This document shows positions 62,342-64,000 of a stretch of DNA of 64,000 nucleotides, in pieces. How positions within the stretch are numbered: the stretch's first letter is position 1; the number at the start of each line of letters is the position of its first letter. The notes beneath the pieces are model-generated. The model had not been told where the DNA came from. It ran no database searches and saw nothing but the letters and a program-made list of their open reading frames with translations. The translations under genes were made by a program, and so were the position numbers. This stretch comes from Wohlfahrtiimonas larvae (lineage in GTDB: Bacteria > Pseudomonadota > Gammaproteobacteria > Cardiobacteriales > Wohlfahrtiimonadaceae): positions 1 through 64,000 of the forward strand of contig NZ_BAABKE010000009.1 in assembly GCF_039543665.1 (NCBI RefSeq). The letters run 5' to 3'.

Positions 62342-63145
62342 TTACCATTCAGAGTAACTATCTTCAGGCACGCAATAAAATTTCCCTTTGAAAGGCTCTA
62401 TAAGTTTTCCTTCACATTCTGTATGTTGAGATTCATCTTCATAGCTTACAACTTTTTTAGCATTATCGTTTTGAACTAAGGATGAAAATGAACCCTGTTC
62501 AACTTTTTGGTGTTGTATGCGAGCATTTTTACAAATTGTTAAATTAAGTTTATTACCATATTCATAGCAGTCTAAGTCTAAATTCTTTTGTTTAATAGTT
62601 GTTTGTGTATTTTTGAAGCTCTGTTCAATGTATCTTTGTAATGGTGCGCAATCCTTGAATGTAGAATTTTTTTGATTGATGGTGCGTAAATTATCTAAGA
62701 CATTTTGTAGATGAGAAATATAGATATTTCTATGCTGTAATTCATGAGTTCTAATTTCATACAATTCAGAATCAAATTTCATTAGAGTTTTATCTGAGTA
62801 TCGTCCGATGGCCATATCTAACTTAGGCATATAAATATTGGAGTAAAACTGTATATTTATTGAATGAATGAAGCATAACTTGCCAGGACGATATTTAAGT
62901 TCATAGCTAGGTGAGCTATATCGTGCTTCATGCATACCGACATATTTATGACTGTTTGCATCATGTTGATTCATCAACATAGGTGAAGCATCATAAATAG
63001 CTCTTTGTACATCATGTTCATCCTTTGGGGATACCAAGTAATGATTCTCTGATGTTTTGAGTGTAAGCGCATATGCTTGATTCGTAAACAAAGCGAGGTA
63101 AATAGATATAAGTGAATATATCAATGTTTTATCTAATATTTTCAT
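62342..63145 (-). CDS. Secreted HExxH protein, DUF922-like putative Zn-protease
   Basis: About 267 residues from the ATG at 63145 (TTG at 63151 is weaker). Signal peptide near residues 1-27 (ending NQAYA). The middle has NIYMPKL, then a helix with FDSELYEIRTHELQHRNIY, which contains HELQH, an HExxH zinc-binding motif. This context is like DUF922 predicted secreted Zn proteases. Cysteines in the C-terminal half (FKDCAP, LDCYEY, TICKNA, HTECEG, YCVPED) could form disulfides. Substrate unknown. Confidence 0.6.
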   Translation of the reverse strand: MKILDKTLIYSLISIYLALFTNQAYALTLKTSENHYLVSPKDEHDVQRAIYDASPMLMNQHDANSHKYVGMHEARYSSPSYELKYRPGKLCFIHSINIQFYSNIYMPKLDMAIGRYSDKTLMKFDSELYEIRTHELQHRNIYISHLQNVLDNLRTINQKNSTFKDCAPLQRYIEQSFKNTQTTIKQKNLDLDCYEYGNKLNLTICKNARIQHQKVEQGSFSSLVQNDNAKKVVSYEDESQHTECEGKLIEPFKGKFYCVPEDSYSEW

Positions 63146-63230
63146 TATCAAATAACCAGTTAATCATTGTGTATATTTATGATGAATAATTATAAACGAA
63201 ATAATTGCTTAATTATTGGTTATGATCGCT

Positions 63231-64000
63231 TTATTTTTTATATGACGTCTGTCCAAAAATTTTATCATGAATTTCTTTAGCTAGTTGCATGGATTCCACT
63301 AACTCTTGTGGTTTTTCCAAGGTTTCTTGGTCGGATAATTTCGCATAATGTTGAATTTTCCGGATTGAACGATAAGTATCACGTAGAATCATAGCTTCCC
63401 AAGAATTTAAGCGTCCTAAAGCTTCTAAGGCTGCGAGTTGACGAATATTATCCGTAAAACGCACAAGCAAAGGCTCATGATGCGCGTGGGATAACACAAG
63501 ATATTGCACTAAGAACTCAATATCCACCATTCCGCCATCGCCATATTTTAATTTTCGGGAAAGATCTGATTGTTTAGCTAAAAACTGCTTATCCAACTTT
63601 TGGCGCATCTTGACGATCTCTTGTTTCAAATGCGGAATACTGCGCTGGCGTGTTAAAATCTCTTTGCGGAACTGGTTGAATGCATTGGTTAAAGTTTGAC
63701 TGCCTGTCACAGGGCGAGCGCGAATCAATGCTTGGTGCTCCCAAATCCAAGCATCATTGGCTTGGTAATTTTTAAAGCGTTCAAAGCTTGAAACCAATAA
63801 ACCCGATGCTCCACTTGGGCGAAGGCGCATATCTACTTCATATAATCGGCCAGCGGCCGTTTGTGCTGTTAAATAATGGATGATTTTTTGTGCCAATTTA
63901 ATGAAGAAATCACTATTTAAAATAGGATTAGCACCATCTGTCATTTGTTCTTCATTGGCATCATGTAAGAAGATAATATCTAAATCTGATTGATAACCTA
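63231..64000 (-). CDS. glnE: Glutamine synthetase adenylyltransferase, C-terminal part (5' end beyond window)
   Basis: The open frame continues to the window edge, where GYQSDLDIIFLHD is read, matching the nucleotidyltransferase site of the C-terminal (adenylylating) domain of GlnE. LYEVDMRLRPSGASGLLV, GGMVDIEFLVQYLV and RDTYRSIRKIQHYAKLS follow, and the protein ends at 63231. GlnE adds and removes AMP on glutamine synthetase in response to PII. About 256 residues of a protein of roughly 950 are inside the window. Confidence 0.93.
   Translation of the reverse strand, partial: GYQSDLDIIFLHDANEEQMTDGANPILNSDFFIKLAQKIIHYLTAQTAAGRLYEVDMRLRPSGASGLLVSSFERFKNYQANDAWIWEHQALIRARPVTGSQTLTNAFNQFRKEILTRQRSIPHLKQEIVKMRQKLDKQFLAKQSDLSRKLKYGDGGMVDIEFLVQYLVLSHAHHEPLLVRFTDNIRQLAALEALGRLNSWEAMILRDTYRSIRKIQHYAKLSDQETLEKPQELVESMQLAKEIHDKIFGQTSYKK

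Overview
The window looks like the chromosome of an AT-rich gammaproteobacterium. The support is the gene content (gammaproteobacterial-type asd, purB, glmM, glnE and trkH), the E. coli-like gene order of the joined str-S10-spc-alpha ribosomal operons, an AIDA-type autotransporter and PilV/PilW/PilX-like minor pilins. A relative of Ignatzschineria or Wohlfahrtiimonas is possible, but that is a guess from composition and content. I saw no prophage, insertion sequence, CRISPR array or rRNA operon.

Layout. 1-4.8 kb: a giant repetitive AIDA-like autotransporter, cut by the window edge and by one in-frame stop (a CAA-to-TAA change at 2608). 4.9-7.0 kb: a divergent Lrp-type regulator and LysE-type exporter, then a methyltransferase. 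7.0-12.3 kb: a purine uptake and deamination operon (AzgA-type permease and two adenine-deaminase-family proteins) behind a long structured leader that I do not recognise. 12.3-15.5 kb: a small accessory islet with a frameshifted PD-(D/E)XK-like nuclease gene, an Imm51-like immunity protein, a small membrane protein, a TPR protein and a secreted protein. 15.5-19.5 kb: dinB, three minor-pilin-like genes and fdhD. 19.6-37.7 kb: the ribosomal superoperon from rpsL to rplQ, including fusA, tuf, secY and rpoA. 37.7-43.0 kb: ribF, ileS, lspA and ispH. 43.0-45.0 kb: a glycosyltransferase and a MipA/OmpV-like outer-membrane protein. 45.1-50.8 kb: a seven-gene cluster (aminotransferase, FemAB/GNAT-like acyltransferase, arginase-fold hydrolase, HAD phosphatase, alpha/beta hydrolase, two SMR-type membrane proteins) that reads as an unassigned biosynthesis-and-export pathway. 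50.9-54.6 kb, minus strand: helicase, arsC-like, DUF423, purB. 54.7-58.4 kb, minus strand: NDUFA9-like, dut, leuB, asd. 58.6-61.5 kb: glmM, tRNA-Arg(CCU), trkH. 61.5-61.75 kb: a cluster of DnaA boxes that could be a replication origin. 61.8-64.0 kb, minus strand: a coiled-coil protein, a secreted HExxH protein, and the C-terminal part of glnE running off the edge.

The strongest leads for something undescribed are the purine-operon leader (7076-7303, with a 28-codon upstream ORF and mutually exclusive hairpins), the 45.1-50.8 kb metabolic cluster with an attenuator-like hairpin inside it, and the DnaA-box cluster. Family assignments were made by reading motifs, without database searches.
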